NCBI RefSeq assembly: GCF_030936135.1
Contig: NC_082613.1
Coordinates: 3,348,001 to 3,412,000 of the forward strand
Reading direction: 5' to 3'
Source of the DNA: Gavia stellata
Lineage: Eukaryota > Chordata > Aves > Gaviiformes > Gaviidae
DNA length: 64,000 nucleotides
Part shown: one piece after another, positions 63,659 to 64,000 of the stretch
Layout of the letters: every line of letters starts with the position of its first letter
How positions within the stretch are numbered: position 1 is the stretch's first letter
Position numbers and translations under genes: made by a program
Notes under the pieces: model-generated
Seen by the model: only the letters and a program-made list of their open reading frames with translations
Told to the model about the DNA's origin: nothing
Database searches by the model: none

Positions 63659-64000
63659 GTAAGCTAATGTTCATGATCTAAAACAGTTGTCCTGAAGCAC
63701 AGTGTCTTACTTCTGTGCTCTAGTTTTTTAGACAAATAAAATTGCCAAGCTCTGCGTTGAAGAGGAGCTTTCTATTTTTTTTTTTTTGTTCTGTTGCCTT
63801 TTTCTGTGGTAAAAACATTGTTTAATTCTTCTGACAATAAAAACCTGTAGCTAGAGAGAGTTTCTTAAAAGGGCCTTCTAGATGGCAGTGCACTTTGGGG
63901 CGGCGGGGGGGGGAATTCATTCCAAGTCAATTTACCGATTTACCTTTAAAAAAAAAAAGTATAGGCAATACACCTTTTTTTATTTTAATTTCATTCCAAA

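Larger units (their letters stand above)
58564..64000 (+). other. DIDO1: DIDO1 introns between exons C-F and right edge
   Basis: Introns 58564-58900, 59811-60120, 60440-63445 and 63659 to the edge. The intron before exon D contains an in-frame ATG at 58879. The remainder shows only T/A-tracts and a short G-run near 63906. Confidence 0.7.

Overview
The window is genomic DNA from a bird, given here in the order SLC17A9 – GID8 – DIDO1. All three genes are split into short phase-matched exons with GT/AG introns. The order and relative orientation match human 20q13.33 (known synteny, recalled rather than searched). A solo avian endogenous-retrovirus LTR, compact introns on the left, CpG islands and a GC-rich minisatellite suggest an avian microchromosome (chicken chr20-like). 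The repeat style suggests a bird other than chicken, but the species cannot be fixed from sequence alone.

Left part (1-24,100): intergenic DNA with a 9-bp-module minisatellite (about 1,644-2,112). SLC17A9, the vesicular nucleotide transporter VNUT, follows on the minus strand in 13 coding exons. Its stop is at 5,002-5,004 and its first exon lies about 8.8 kb upstream of exon 2, inside a CpG island (about 22,560-24,100). The spliced frame is complete at 1,368 nt, giving 455 aa from the first ATG or 429 aa from the second.

Middle (24,100-35,100): AT-rich DNA with no gene I can recognise, then GID8 on the minus strand. GID8 is the LisH-CTLH-CRA subunit of the CTLH/GID E3 ubiquitin ligase. It has four coding exons totalling 687 nt and 228 aa, the human length, plus an untranslated first exon in a CpG island that carries BANP-, NF-Y- and YY1-type motifs.

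Right part (35,100-64,000): about 6 kb of intergenic DNA, a second CpG island (about 40,680-41,850) with an inferred untranslated first exon, a 12-kb intron, and then the first six coding exons of DIDO1 on the plus strand. These encode the low-complexity N-terminus, an acidic tract, a duplicated LTLK-QNRLRK motif, the PHD finger and a short Cys-rich segment. The gene runs off the right edge. A solo ERV LTR (56,462-57,056) sits in one of its introns.

The most unusual item is the DIDO1 N-terminus. The residue aligned with human Met1 is Leu, and no Met occurs from the start of that exon to the PHD finger. Translation therefore has to start in upstream exons, which supply up to 162 extra residues in phase. 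The three genes share no pathway: a transporter, a ubiquitin ligase subunit and a chromatin reader. GID8 and DIDO1 are head to head and share a short promoter motif.
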